This document shows, piece by piece, positions 1-5,922 of a stretch of DNA of 6,270 nucleotides (its first letter is position 1; every line of letters starts with the position of its first letter). Under the pieces are notes generated by a model, which was not told where the DNA came from, did not search any database, and worked only from the letters and a program-made list of their open reading frames with translations. The stretch is taken from contig RGBY01000149.1 of assembly GCA_009919445.1 (NCBI GenBank), positions 1-6,270 on the forward strand, given 5' to 3'. The DNA comes from Planctomycetia bacterium. Lineage in GTDB: Bacteria > Planctomycetota > Planctomycetia > Pirellulales > UBA1268. Position numbers and translations under genes: made by a program.

Positions 1-1
1 C

Positions 2-85
2 AACGGCGGCATCCTGCCCTACGGCACGAACTTCGATAAGTCCGGCCAGTTCTACGGTGGCTGCGACGTGATCTGGCAGTTCTAG
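2..85 (+). CDS. C-terminal end of an unidentified protein (partial), possibly an outer-membrane beta-barrel
   Basis: This is an open frame from the left edge to a TAG stop at 83-85, giving 27 residues that end in GGCDVIWQF. Only the tail is present, so the family cannot be named. The tail is rich in Gly and aromatic residues and ends in Phe, with Trp at -3 and Val at -5. That resembles the terminal beta-strand signal of outer-membrane barrel proteins, but this is an inference from a short segment. A strong terminator starts about 75 bases after the stop, which supports this being the real 3' end of a + strand gene. A secreted protein with a beta-rich C-terminus is an equally possible reading. 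Confidence 0.55.
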   Translation, partial: NGGILPYGTNFDKSGQFYGGCDVIWQF

Positions 86-92
86 TTTTACG

Positions 93-121
93 GCTGCCAG
101 GCCATCCATGGCCCCGGCAGC
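93..121 (+). other. Imperfect hairpin in the 3' untranslated region
   Basis: GCTGCC (93-98) pairs with GGCAGC (116-121). Inside it GGCCA (100-104) pairs with TGGCC (109-113) around a TCCA loop, leaving a small A/CC internal bulge. No T-run follows, so this is not an intrinsic terminator by itself. It lies 8 bases after the upstream stop codon and may stabilise the 3' end of that transcript. Confidence 0.4.
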
Positions 122-158
122 ACATCGGGAGAAATTCTCCTGACCATCTAGGCGAAGG

Positions 159-191
159 CGCCGCCCACCTCACGGTGGGCGGCGTTTTTTT
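159..191 (+). terminator. Strong rho-independent terminator
   Basis: CGCCGCCCACC (159-169) pairs perfectly with GGTGGGCGGCG (174-184) around a TCAC loop, an 11-bp GC-rich stem followed directly by seven T residues (185-191). It ends the transcript of the partial gene at the left edge. The T-run is on the + strand, so it acts in the + direction. Confidence 0.93.
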
Positions 192-538
192 ATGGAGTCG
201 GATTGCTAAAGCCGAGCAGGAGATCGCAGATTCTTTGTAGCTGCGTCACGCGTCCCGGGCTGTCCGGGTGACCCGGCCGAGCGCCGTCTGATCAGCAGGA
301 ATTTGTGAATGGGCTTAAGGGGGCAAAGGGCATTGTGGGCGTGCCGGAAGGCTGGTCGTCCGGGCGATTTCAGGCGTGATGACGTTTTGCTGTGGGATTT
401 TCCCCCGCAGGAAGGCGATTCATGCCCGCTGATTGTCAGTTCTCACCATCAGTGCTAGCGTTACAGATGGATCCCCAAGGATGGGCCTCGTGGCGGAGGC
501 AATGGTCGCCCGATGAATTTTTGTCGGGTGTGCCACAT
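192..538. other. Gene-free intergenic stretch
   Basis: About 350 bases between the terminator and the ribosome binding site of the thioredoxin-family gene. Short open frames here (for example + strand 392-616) run into that gene out of frame and do not read like protein. There is a short hairpin CCCGG-GCTGT-CCGGG at 254-268. I recognise no riboswitch, small RNA or repeat. The region must contain the promoter of the downstream gene. Confidence 0.6.
433..461 (+). promoter_or_regulatory. Weak candidate promoter for the thioredoxin-family gene
   Basis: TTGTCA (433-438) is a 5/6 match to a sigma-70 -35 box. After 17 bases comes TAGCGT (456-461), only a 3/6 match to a -10 box, but with TG one base upstream (453-454) as in extended -10 promoters. 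It would give a leader of roughly 80 bases. The match is poor and planctomycete promoters are little characterised, so this is tentative. Confidence 0.2.
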
Positions 539-543
539 GGAGG
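539..543 (+). promoter_or_regulatory. Shine-Dalgarno site GGAGG that decides the start of the thioredoxin-family gene
   Basis: GGAGG lies only 3 bases before the ATG at 547 but 9 bases before the ATG at 553, two codons later in the same frame. Normal spacing favours 553. This is the clearest ribosome binding site in the window. Confidence 0.6.
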
Positions 544-552
544 AAAATGCCG

Positions 553-1476
553 ATGCCGTTGTCGATACCGTTGTCTTTGTTGCGGGCTCTTGGTGCTGTC
601 AGCGCACGCCGTTTAGGCGTTGTCGCGTTTCTTCTCCTGGCTTGCTCTGCCCCTGTTTTTGGCTCAGAGGCCTGGCTGACAGACTACGATCAGGCACTGG
701 CCGAGTCGACTCGGACAGGCAAGCCGGTCTTGACCCTTTTCACCGGGAGTGACTGGTGTCCACACTGCCGGACGCTCGAGAAACAGGTCTTTGATAGTTC
801 AGCCTTCTCAGAATGGGCTGAAGATCATGTCGTTCTCTTGATGGTCGATCTGCCCCAGTCAGGCATCAGCCCGGCAGTTCGTAGCGAGCGATCTCAACTC
901 TGTGTCAAGTATGGCGTTCGGACCTTTCCGTCGGTGTTGGTTCTTAACGCCGTTGGGGAGAAGCTTGCTGAGCAGAAAGGCTATCGCGGGGCATCGGCTG
1001 CCAACTGGATCAGCCAACTGGCTGGTAAGTTGCCAGCCAAGGAACCCGCCAAAGAGTCAGAAGGTGAACTGGCCGGGCCGGTGTTCACAACCCTCCGCGC
1101 GGCAGTCGATTCTGCCCGAGAAACACAGCGGCCGATCGTTCTGGTGATCAGTGGGAGTACGGCGAAGGTGGCGACCAGTCGCTCGGCGACGCTGGTCAAC
1201 GACCCTGATTTTGCCTCGCTTGCTGCTGAAAACTTTGTGGTGGCAGCGTTGCCGGCTTCTTCCGCTGAAGGCGGGGCAACAGTCGACGCCTCGCTCGAGC
1301 AGTTGCTCGGTGGTCAGCTGGAAGCCGATGCGGTTGAGGTGATTGTCACCGATGATGGTGAGACGCCTGTCTTCATGGCTTCGGGAAGCCAGTCTCCGCA
1401 GCGAATCGTGAGCGGCCTGCGACGGTTTTTGGTTGCTCGGCAGACGGCGCGACGACCGACCGGCACCGTACGGTGA
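553..1476 (+). CDS. Exported thioredoxin-family protein with two thioredoxin-like domains, the second redox-dead
   Basis: The protein has 307 residues from ATG 553; ATG 547 would add two but sits too close to the GGAGG site. An Arg pair (19-20) and a hydrophobic run to about residue 37 form a signal sequence. Cleavage after Gly37 is likely, although Cys31 in LLAC could instead be a lipobox. Domain 1 (about 39-157) has the thioredoxin_7/DsbD-gamma type start, TGSDWCPHC, with a DsbA-like CPHC site (C69, C72) and a cis-proline TFP (P126). That suggests a periplasmic thiol-disulfide oxidoreductase or reductase. A charged Lys/Glu/Pro linker (159-175) leads to domain 2 (176-297). Domain 2 aligns with domain 1 almost without gaps, but the cysteines are Lys205 and Thr208 and the cis-proline is Ala260, so it cannot be redox active in the usual way. 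Substrate and partner are unknown. It converges on the chemotaxis receptor gene with a 15-base gap. Confidence 0.87.
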   Translation: MPLSIPLSLLRALGAVSARRLGVVAFLLLACSAPVFGSEAWLTDYDQALAESTRTGKPVLTLFTGSDWCPHCRTLEKQVFDSSAFSEWAEDHVVLLMVDLPQSGISPAVRSERSQLCVKYGVRTFPSVLVLNAVGEKLAEQKGYRGASAANWISQLAGKLPAKEPAKESEGELAGPVFTTLRAAVDSARETQRPIVLVISGSTAKVATSRSATLVNDPDFASLAAENFVVAALPASSAEGGATVDASLEQLLGGQLEADAVEVIVTDDGETPVFMASGSQSPQRIVSGLRRFLVARQTARRPTGTVR

Positions 1477-1491
1477 AGGCCGGTGGCTGAG

Positions 1492-3483
1492 TCAGGCGGG
1501 GGGCGTTTCGAGCCGAAACCGTCCTGATTCCGTGTTGAGTTCGTTGATGGAGGCACGGAGTTCGTCGAGTGAGGCGTAAAACATCGCAGTAGCGGCAGAT
1601 GATTCGCCGGCTGCAGTCTGGAGTGATTTCATCGCATCACGGATCTGGCCAGCCCCTTGAGACTGGGCTTGCATGCCCTCATGGACCTGTTCGAGTGAAC
1701 GGCTGACCGCCGCCACTGGCTGAACCACTCGGCCGAGGTTGTCACTGATTTCGGCGACAGCGCTGACTCTTCCGCTTACCTCGTTGCGAAAGCGGTCCAT
1801 CTCCATGGTGCCGCTCGATACCGCTCCCTGCATTTCACCAACCATCCGCTCAATGTCCTTGGTGGCGATTGCTGTCTGGTCAGCCAGTCGCCGAATCTCT
1901 TGGGCAACAACACGGAAGCCGCGTCCAGCTTCACCGGCCTTTTCGGCTTCGATGGTTGCATTCAGGGATAAAAGGTTGGTGTGTTCCGCCACTTTGGCAA
2001 TGGTCGTTACGACGGTAGTGATACCGGCAGCACGCTGGCTGATGGTGGCCAGCTTTCTGGTGAAGGCATGCATGGCATCATCGAGTTGTCGCATCGAGTC
2101 GGTCATGCGTTCGAGTCCGCCCTGGCCCTCGTCAGCAACATGCTGGGCTTCACGGGCCAAATCACGAACCTGTCCTGTGGCCTGCAGTAGTTCGTTGCTG
2201 GTTGCAGAAATCTGACTGACTGCTGCGGCAATTTCAGCCGTTGAATCATCGAAGTGACGAATGGCAATTTCTTGCCGTTTCAAAGAATCGGACGTGTCGG
2301 ACTCAACGGTCGAGAGGCGGTTGCCAGCATGCTGAATTCGGCCGATGAGTCCAGCTAGGGAGACATGCATGGCCGCGAAGGCGCGGAGGAGGCGGCCAAC
2401 TTCATCGTTGGTGGCCTGTGGTGTGTCGTGGGTCAGGTCACCAGCGGCAATCGCCTCGGCAACGCCGACGGCCAGTTGGACCGGGCGAGCAATCGAACGG
2501 CCCAGCCAGACCGCCGCAAGGATGCCCGGGATGCCCAGGCAGAAGGCGGCCAGCAGGCCTCCTAGCGATTGTTTCCAGAGCAGCGAATAGGTTGCATCCG
2601 TTGAGATACTCACCAAGGCGGCACCAGCGATCGAGCCATCAGCCCGGGTAACCGGAGCAGCAACATGGTAGCCGTCGCTAGCCAGGCGTCCGCAAGCTTT
2701 CTTTTGACGAAAGCAGTCTTCGGCGAGTCGACGGTCAGAGGCAGAAAGGGGCAGGGGGGCAGTTACTGTTCCGGTCCTCGTGACTCGTCGGCTCACCACA
2801 GGAGAAAAATCTGACGAGAGCATGGTGATCCCGCGAACCTCACCACCGATGAGTTCGTCAAGTAATCGCTGCATGCCGAGGTTTTGGTCAAGCCGTTCCA
2901 GGAAACTGGCTTCCATGCCAACCTGCACGATCCGTGGTTTGTCGATTCCACCAACACCAACGTATTTAAAGATTTTGTCATCAGTTTCACGTTTCTGTGC
3001 ATCTTGGATAACACTCTGCGCCTTTCCCTCGAGCAGTTGATAGAACTGATGGGCTTGAGGTTGTTCATTTGGGTCAGGCGAAAACACGAACAACGAGTCA
3101 GTGTCATCTGTGTAGGTGTAAATGATTGCTCGGCCAGCCGAATCACTGGCTAATATCTCGATTCCCTCGGACTCAGCGATTGCCTTGAGTTGCTGAGTAA
3201 TCGTCGTGGGTTGGAGTCCAGCGTCAGTGGCAATGGCGACGAGTTGTGCCACTAATGTGGCCTGGGTCTTCATTTGCCGGCCCATTTCTTCTTCGACCTG
3301 CGTTGGTACTTCGGCAGCAAATGCGGCGGCGCGTGCCAGACTTTCGGCGATGGCGTTTCCTCCCTGCCGAACCTGCCCGAGGACTGCCTCACGACTCAGC
3401 AATGTCTGCACGCCGGTTGTTGCGATAGCAACCAGGCTGACCAGCAGGGCAACAATCAGAGCGATACGGGAACGAAGTGTCAT
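1492..3483 (-). CDS. Methyl-accepting chemotaxis protein (transmembrane receptor)
   Basis: The protein has 663 residues. Helix TM1 (about 7-29) and helix TM2 (about 305-328) flank a roughly 275-residue periplasmic domain. Its middle part (about 100-195, with FKYVGVGG and KPRIVQVG) looks like a Cache/PAS-type ligand-binding fold, an inference from pattern. A HAMP domain follows (about 329-381, Pro334 and DEVGRL at 360-365). The rest is the antiparallel coiled-coil signalling domain. Its hairpin tip reads TNLLSLNATIEAEKAGE then GRGF (502-524) and binds CheA/CheW in this family. It ends in RFRLETPPA with no CheR-tethering pentapeptide. The ectodomain has only two cysteines, C257 and C264. The ATG at 3483 has GGTGG (3490-3494 on the + strand as CCACC) six bases upstream. 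No che genes are in the window, so its pathway and ligand are unknown; control of motility or of another output are both possible. Confidence 0.95.
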   Translation of the reverse strand: MTLRSRIALIVALLVSLVAIATTGVQTLLSREAVLGQVRQGGNAIAESLARAAAFAAEVPTQVEEEMGRQMKTQATLVAQLVAIATDAGLQPTTITQQLKAIAESEGIEILASDSAGRAIIYTYTDDTDSLFVFSPDPNEQPQAHQFYQLLEGKAQSVIQDAQKRETDDKIFKYVGVGGIDKPRIVQVGMEASFLERLDQNLGMQRLLDELIGGEVRGITMLSSDFSPVVSRRVTRTGTVTAPLPLSASDRRLAEDCFRQKKACGRLASDGYHVAAPVTRADGSIAGAALVSISTDATYSLLWKQSLGGLLAAFCLGIPGILAAVWLGRSIARPVQLAVGVAEAIAAGDLTHDTPQATNDEVGRLLRAFAAMHVSLAGLIGRIQHAGNRLSTVESDTSDSLKRQEIAIRHFDDSTAEIAAAVSQISATSNELLQATGQVRDLAREAQHVADEGQGGLERMTDSMRQLDDAMHAFTRKLATISQRAAGITTVVTTIAKVAEHTNLLSLNATIEAEKAGEAGRGFRVVAQEIRRLADQTAIATKDIERMVGEMQGAVSSGTMEMDRFRNEVSGRVSAVAEISDNLGRVVQPVAAVSRSLEQVHEGMQAQSQGAGQIRDAMKSLQTAAGESSAATAMFYASLDELRASINELNTESGRFRLETPPA

Positions 3484-3661
3484 TACAAACCACCGGCGGA
3501 CGGCGATGTCGCATCAACTGGTGCACTGTTACCAGGAGCGAGCATGCTTACCCGCAAGGCTAGCCCATCTTTCCTGGTCACGCCAATCGGCAAGAAGGCC
3601 GTTCGCCAAGAAGAATGCCGGAAATCACGCCCCTGGGAGATCGCCCGGCTCTCGCAATCTG

Positions 3662-3904
3662 CTATTGAGCCGTTACAGCCGTCACCATCGTGACAACCGG
3701 TTGCGCTGCTCGTGCCGTGGAAGCCGATGGGCCGTTGACCGTCTGGCGGCTCATGCCAGCGGTAAGCCAGCAGCCAAGGATGGGAAGCAAGACAAAAAGA
3801 GGGGCAATGAGCCAGGGAATCCAAGGGGAAGGGCAGACGGCTGCCGAAGACCTGCTGGAAATCACTAAGGATTCCGGTTCGGATCGGTTGACCAGATTCG
3901 GCAT
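3662..3904 (-). CDS. Possible small single-helix membrane protein, or the 5' part of a decayed gene
   Basis: An 80-codon frame from ATG 3904 to TAG 3662; a TTG at 3919 would add five residues. The product has a polar start, one strong hydrophobic segment containing PWLIAPLFVLLPILGCWL (about residues 28-45) and a Ser/Thr/Ala-rich tail. About 60 percent of third codon positions are G or C, compatible with coding. There is no Shine-Dalgarno site and I recognise no family. Past the TAG the same frame stays open for 27 more codons (to TGA 3578) and still reads like protein. A second frame then runs to a TAA at 3483-3485 that overlaps the receptor ATG. This could be a single-helix protein encoded just ahead of the receptor, a gene broken by a nonsense codon plus a frameshift, or chance. 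It is weakly supported. Confidence 0.25.
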   Translation of the reverse strand: MPNLVNRSEPESLVISSRSSAAVCPSPWIPWLIAPLFVLLPILGCWLTAGMSRQTVNGPSASTARAAQPVVTMVTAVTAQ

Positions 3905-3988
3905 GCCAGGAACGCTCAACTGCTACCGGGGCTGAATTTCAGCGGATAAAACCCGCTGCGGAAGCAGACAGATAGCTTGGCGGGGGTT

Positions 3989-4004
3989 CCTGGGGCAACC
4001 CAGG
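3989..4004. other. Inverted repeat between tRNA-Leu and the region upstream of the receptor
   Basis: CCTGGG and CCCAGG, perfect 6-bp arms, enclose GCAA on the + strand (a GNRA-type loop) or TTGC on the minus strand. On the minus strand it lies 25 bases past the tRNA 3' end but is followed by AACCCCC, not a T-run. On the + strand it is followed by ATTTTA, yet no + strand gene precedes it. It may mark the tRNA transcript end, but it is not a convincing intrinsic terminator in either direction. Confidence 0.3.
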
Positions 4005-4028
4005 ATTTTAAGGCGGCTTGCAATCCAG

Positions 4029-4114
4029 TGGCCGAGGCGGGGCTCGAACCCGCACGGAGATTCCTCTCCACGGGATTTTAAGTCCCGTGCGTCTGCCAGT
4101 TTCGCCACTCGGCC
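4029..4114 (-). tRNA. tRNA-Leu, anticodon UAA
   Basis: This is a complete 86-base cloverleaf on the minus strand. The acceptor stem GGCCGAG pairs with CTCGGCC over seven perfect base pairs, with discriminator A. The D arm closes with GCG/CGC. The anticodon stem CGGGA/TCCCG carries loop CTTAAAA, giving anticodon TAA (4078-4080), which reads UUA and UUG. The long variable arm GGAGA-GGAA-TCTCC is typical of class II tRNAs, and the T arm is GCGGG-TTCGAGC-CCCGC. The 3' CCA is not encoded (CTG follows the discriminator), so it must be added by the CCA-adding enzyme. It appears to be a single-gene unit. Confidence 0.97.
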
Positions 4115-4126
4115 AGCGAGACGGAG

Positions 4127-4156
4127 ATCGTAGCCCATACGGCCGGAATGTCGCAA
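4127..4156 (-). promoter_or_regulatory. Candidate promoter for tRNA-Leu
   Basis: Reading the minus strand, TTGCGA (4156-4151, 4/6 match to a -35 box) is separated by 18 bases from TACGAT (4132-4127, 4/6 match to a -10 box). Transcription would start a few bases before the mature tRNA 5' end at 4114. The position is right but both boxes are imperfect. Confidence 0.35.
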
Positions 4157-4280
4157 ATCCTAACGGCTAGGGTGGCTGGGCGGGTTCGGGGGAGGCAGCG
4201 GTGGGGAGGCAACGTCCCGGTCGATCAGGACGATAAAGGGGTGATGTGATCGCGTGCGGCGGAGGGGGAATCAACAGCCA

Positions 4281-4793
4281 ATGATACGAGGGGAAGTCAT
4301 TGCCGCTGCGTCAGTAGAGCTTCCAGGGATTGACGGTTTTCTGGGAAGCCGCGGCTCACTTGGGATGGACGTCGTCCTCGTCGGCCTATTCGCCCTGCTG
4401 CCAATACTGGCTATCAGCATCGTCGCTGTTAGGCGAAAGAAGTACCGGCTTCATAAGGCGCTCCAGAGTGTCATCATTGCGGCACTGTTGGCAGCCATTG
4501 TGGTCTTTGAAATTGACATCCGTCTGATCAGTGACTGGAGAGTGCGAGCGGCGGCAAGTCCATTTTGGCCTGCTGGTGTGCTCACGGCATTGGCCATTCA
4601 TCTGGTTTTTGCCATCTCAACCCTGGTGCTGTTGCTCTGGGTGCTGATTGAGGCCCTGCGACGGTTTCCGTCACCACCGATGCCGGCAGCCCACAGCCGA
4701 CGTCATCGGGTCATGGCGCGGCTGGCAGCCGCAGACCTGCTGGCGACGACCGTGACGGGGGTCATCTTCTACTGGCTGGCATTTGTGAGCTAG
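4281..4793 (+). CDS. DUF420-family four-helix membrane protein
   Basis: The protein has 170 residues from ATG 4281. A GTG at 4254 would add nine Arg/Gln-rich residues that do not look native. A purine-rich GGAGGGGG (4261-4268) lies 12 bases before the ATG. After the short motif LPGIDGFLGSRGS (14-26) come four membrane helices, about 29-50, 60-79, 98-124 and 149-168. Conserved-looking elements are LHKALQ (57-62), FEIDIR (76-81), AIHLVFAISTL (105-115) and the C-terminal TVTGVIFYWLAF. The histidines H58, H106, H138 and H142 sit at helix ends as in DUF420 (YozB/CtaM-like) proteins. Members of this family are often found with cytochrome oxidase and haem assembly genes, and a role in oxidase maturation has been reported for CtaM in Staphylococcus. 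No such genes are nearby, so that role here is inference. Its stop overlaps that of tatC. Confidence 0.85.
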   Translation: MIRGEVIAAASVELPGIDGFLGSRGSLGMDVVLVGLFALLPILAISIVAVRRKKYRLHKALQSVIIAALLAAIVVFEIDIRLISDWRVRAAASPFWPAGVLTALAIHLVFAISTLVLLLWVLIEALRRFPSPPMPAAHSRRHRVMARLAAADLLATTVTGVIFYWLAFVS

Positions 4794-5830
4794 CTGCCGG
4801 CATGCTCAGCATGAGCAGTGTGGGTGGAAGAATGGTTGACCCAGCGGCACAACGCGATTCCACCAAAGTAGAGCGCCGCCAGCGGGACAGCCAGAAAGAG
4901 CATGCTGTAGGGGTCGGCTGGCGTCAGGATAGCTGCGGTGACACAGATAATGACCAATGCCATTCGCCACTGGCTGGTGAAAGTGGTTGATTCGACGATG
5001 CCCAGTCGGTCGAGAAAAACCATCACAAGAGGCAACTGAAAGCCGAGGCCAAAGCCAACTGGCAAAAACAGAACAAAACTGAGCCACTCGCTGATCCGAG
5101 GGTCTGGGTCAAGCCCCAGCCATTCATTGAATGCCAAGAGATAAGCCAGCACAAAATCAAAAACGAAGAAGAAGGCAAGGGCGACGCCGCTGAGAAACAA
5201 AACGGTGCTGACCGGCAGAAACAAGTGGACAATCCGCTTCTCATGCGGATAGAGCCCCGCTGCGACGAAGGTCCAGAGCTGATAGAGAATCCACGGCCCA
5301 GCCAGCACAAAGCCAACCAGCAGGGCAGCCTTCACATAGATGGCAAAGGCCTCTTGCGCGCTGAGGGTGGTGATGCTGACGCGGCTGTCACGGGCCAGAG
5401 GCTGCCAAAGCAGGATCGGCTCAAGAGCCTCCAGTTCAAAGGCTGAGCGTTCACCGACTACAGGTGGGCTGCCAGGAAGTCGGCCGGGATGAACTTCACG
5501 CAGTTCAAACGACAGCCCGTGTCGTTCGACGGCATCAATGATCTCGGATCGCGAGTAGGGCAGGCCTGGGCCATCGTGCCGCCGTGGTGTCCACTGATCA
5601 AAAGCCTCGATGGCCCGCTCGGTGTAGTAGTCGCCAAGTGCCCGGCGGAGCGGCGACTCAATCAGATGGACGACGGGTCGACCGATAAAAAAGCCGATGA
5701 CGACACCAATCAGAAGCCCGATCGCTCCTCGGATCAGGCAGGCTCGCAGTTCCTCCAGGTGCTCGCCGATGGTCATCGTCGATCCCGAGAAGAGATCGTC
5801 GTCATCGGTGGTCGGAGCGACAGCGGGCAT
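4790..5830 (-). CDS. tatC: Sec-independent (twin-arginine) protein translocase subunit TatC
   Basis: TatC is the membrane core of the Tat system and recognises twin-arginine signal peptides on folded proteins. From ATG 5830 the protein has 346 residues; a GTG at 5872 would add 14. The first cytoplasmic motif is GEHLEELR (22-29). Its Glu27 matches E. coli Glu15, and Phe188 and Glu197 in LWTFVAAGLYPHEKR match Phe94 and Glu103, the signal-peptide contact residues. Six membrane helices fall at about 34-52, 162-186, 201-232, 248-271, 289-303 and 309-329, and LTPADP (302-307) is the usual motif before the last. Typical TatC proteins have about 250 residues. The extra length is a roughly 80-residue insertion in the first periplasmic loop (about 66-152). 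Position 265 is Gln where E. coli has Glu170. The cytoplasmic tail is His-rich (H333, H337, H340, H343). tatA and tatB are not in the window. Confidence 0.95.
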   Translation of the reverse strand: MPAVAPTTDDDDLFSGSTMTIGEHLEELRACLIRGAIGLLIGVVIGFFIGRPVVHLIESPLRRALGDYYTERAIEAFDQWTPRRHDGPGLPYSRSEIIDAVERHGLSFELREVHPGRLPGSPPVVGERSAFELEALEPILLWQPLARDSRVSITTLSAQEAFAIYVKAALLVGFVLAGPWILYQLWTFVAAGLYPHEKRIVHLFLPVSTVLFLSGVALAFFFVFDFVLAYLLAFNEWLGLDPDPRISEWLSFVLFLPVGFGLGFQLPLVMVFLDRLGIVESTTFTSQWRMALVIICVTAAILTPADPYSMLFLAVPLAALYFGGIALCRWVNHSSTHTAHAEHAGS

Positions 5831-5894
5831 GAAAAACCAACGGTTGGAGAAGGGGACGTCTGCCAAGATCACAAGGCAAGATCAACGGCCCTCG

Positions 5895-5922
5895 TCAACA
5901 GTATGAAGCGGTCGGGTATACT
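5895..5922 (+). promoter_or_regulatory. Candidate sigma-70-type promoter for the gene at the right edge
   Basis: TCAACA (5895-5900, 4/6 match to a -35 box), a 16-base spacer and TATACT (5917-5922, 5/6 match to a -10 box). It points away from tatC and towards the gene starting near 6006, with an expected leader of about 75 bases. This is the best -10 box I saw in the window. Confidence 0.4.

Noticed and set aside
392..616. A short + strand open frame upstream of the thioredoxin-family gene
   Set aside because: It overlaps the signal-peptide region of that gene out of frame and ends in a Cys/Arg-rich run. No ribosome binding site or family resemblance is visible.
1464..1475. Perfect 12-base palindrome CACCGTACGGTG across the end of the thioredoxin-family gene
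   Set aside because: A six-pair perfect palindrome is expected about once or twice by chance in a window this size, no second copy was seen, and it lies within codons.
1739..2215. A 158-codon + strand open frame
   Set aside because: It lies wholly antisense to the receptor signalling domain, and the product is low-complexity Ser/Ala/Val-rich sequence.
3483..3824. A complete 113-codon minus-strand frame ending in TAATG with the receptor start
   Set aside because: The overlap is attractive, but the first two thirds are rich in Cys, His and Asp and do not read like a folded protein. I kept only its last part, as a possible frameshifted tail in the findings.
3206..3868. A 220-codon + strand open frame
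   Set aside because: It starts antisense to the receptor N-terminus and its product is Arg/Cys/Ser-rich without any fold-like pattern. It is a by-product of GC-rich codons on the opposite strand.
3940..3958. Hairpin CAGCGG-ATAAAAC-CCGCTG
   Set aside because: It has only six base pairs with a seven-base loop and no T-run on either strand, so there is no basis to call it a terminator.
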